From Prevotella sp. UBA3776 (GTDB taxonomy: Bacteria > Bacteroidota > Bacteroidia > Bacteroidales > Bacteroidaceae): a stretch of DNA of 53,472 bases. Positions 53,280-53,472 of the stretch are shown piece after piece. Location of the stretch: assembly GCA_002369515.1 (NCBI GenBank), contig DFFM01000030.1, positions 31,579-85,050 on the forward strand. Direction: 5' to 3'. The notes beneath the pieces were generated by a model, which was not told where the DNA came from, did no database searches, and saw nothing but the letters and a program-made list of their open reading frames with translations. The position numbers were made by a program, and so were the translations under genes. Positions within the stretch are counted from its first letter, which is position 1. Every line of letters begins with the position of its first letter.

Positions 53280-53287
53280 CAAAAGTA
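53280..53287 (-). promoter_or_regulatory. -7 box for the methyltransferase gene
   Basis: TACTTTTG on the minus strand fits TAnnTTTG. It lies about 300 bp before the ATG at 52977, so the mRNA would carry a leader of about 295 nt. No clear -33 box. The rest of 53169-53472 is AT-rich with no gene seen. Confidence 0.45.
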
Positions 53288-53472
53288 CGTTTTTATTTTT
53301 AAAAAGAGGCAGGTTGGGGACTTTATTTTTTATGATTATCCGCAATCGTACCACCAAATACGTTGTTTTAGGGGAAATATACTAAAGGAGACCGTTGGTT
53401 GAACGCTCTGCGTGTTTTCAAAAACCAATAAAAACAAAGAAAAACCAACAAAAACAGGGAGTCTTACGAAAC

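Overview
The window reads as a chromosomal segment of a Prevotella-like member of the Bacteroidales. Start regions carry the Bacteroidetes promoter form (TTTG or TTGG, about 19 bp, then TAnnTTTG) with no strong Shine-Dalgarno sequences. The gene content fits: a TonB-dependent receptor, surface lipoproteins, an SLBB polysaccharide exporter, a tmRNA whose tag is GNNKYALAA, a tryptophanase, and a type II-C CRISPR-Cas locus with a 47-nt repeat. All functional calls come from reading the sequence and from family knowledge; no database search was run.

Layout. 1-37 is the 5' end of rpmE2 (ribosomal protein L31 type B). 148-9040 is a minus-strand run: two OB-fold lipoproteins, a TonB-dependent outer-membrane protein, a DUF308 membrane protein, uridine kinase, a uracil-DNA-glycosylase-family protein and a secreted endonuclease/exonuclease/phosphatase. 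It may form a nucleic-acid-handling locus. A divergent histidine phosphatase follows, then about 0.9 kb of hairpin-rich DNA and an exported RG-rich repeat protein. 11.9-29.2 kb is an exopolysaccharide/capsule region: Wzi-like protein, initiating sugar transferase, GH16 hydrolase, several glycosyltransferases, LicD, acetyltransferase, Wzy-like polymerase, Wzx flippase, Wzz and the SLBB exporter. Its central part is visibly more AT-rich than the flanks.

29.3-38.6 kb holds ssrA (tmRNA), a minus-strand tracrRNA, and cas9-cas1-cas2 on the plus strand, followed by a CRISPR array of 36 repeats and 35 spacers. The tracrRNA anti-repeat and terminator show that crRNAs are made from the minus strand, toward cas. 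Every intact repeat also contains what looks like a complete Bacteroidetes promoter on that strand (GTTG, 19 nt, TACCTTTG). This suggests that each crRNA has its own promoter, as known for Neisseria type II-C systems but here with Bacteroidetes promoter elements. The only degenerate repeat lies at the cas-distal end, so spacer addition probably occurs at the cas2 side.

38.6-46 kb holds tryptophanase with a long leader, a beta-helix carbohydrate-binding protein with a small partner, small conserved proteins, a sugar O-acetyltransferase with a 5' leader hairpin, and a secreted carboxymuconolactone-decarboxylase/cupin fusion. 45.7-53 kb is a defence-like cluster on the minus strand: an MmeI-like DNA methyltransferase with no recognisable nuclease, a DEAD/DEAH helicase, a 75-aa protein and a GIY-YIG nuclease with an ASCH/PUA-like tail. 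It is interrupted by an antitoxin gene and a decayed toxin on the opposite strand, and by a repeat element of about 0.4 kb. It could be a split restriction-modification system.
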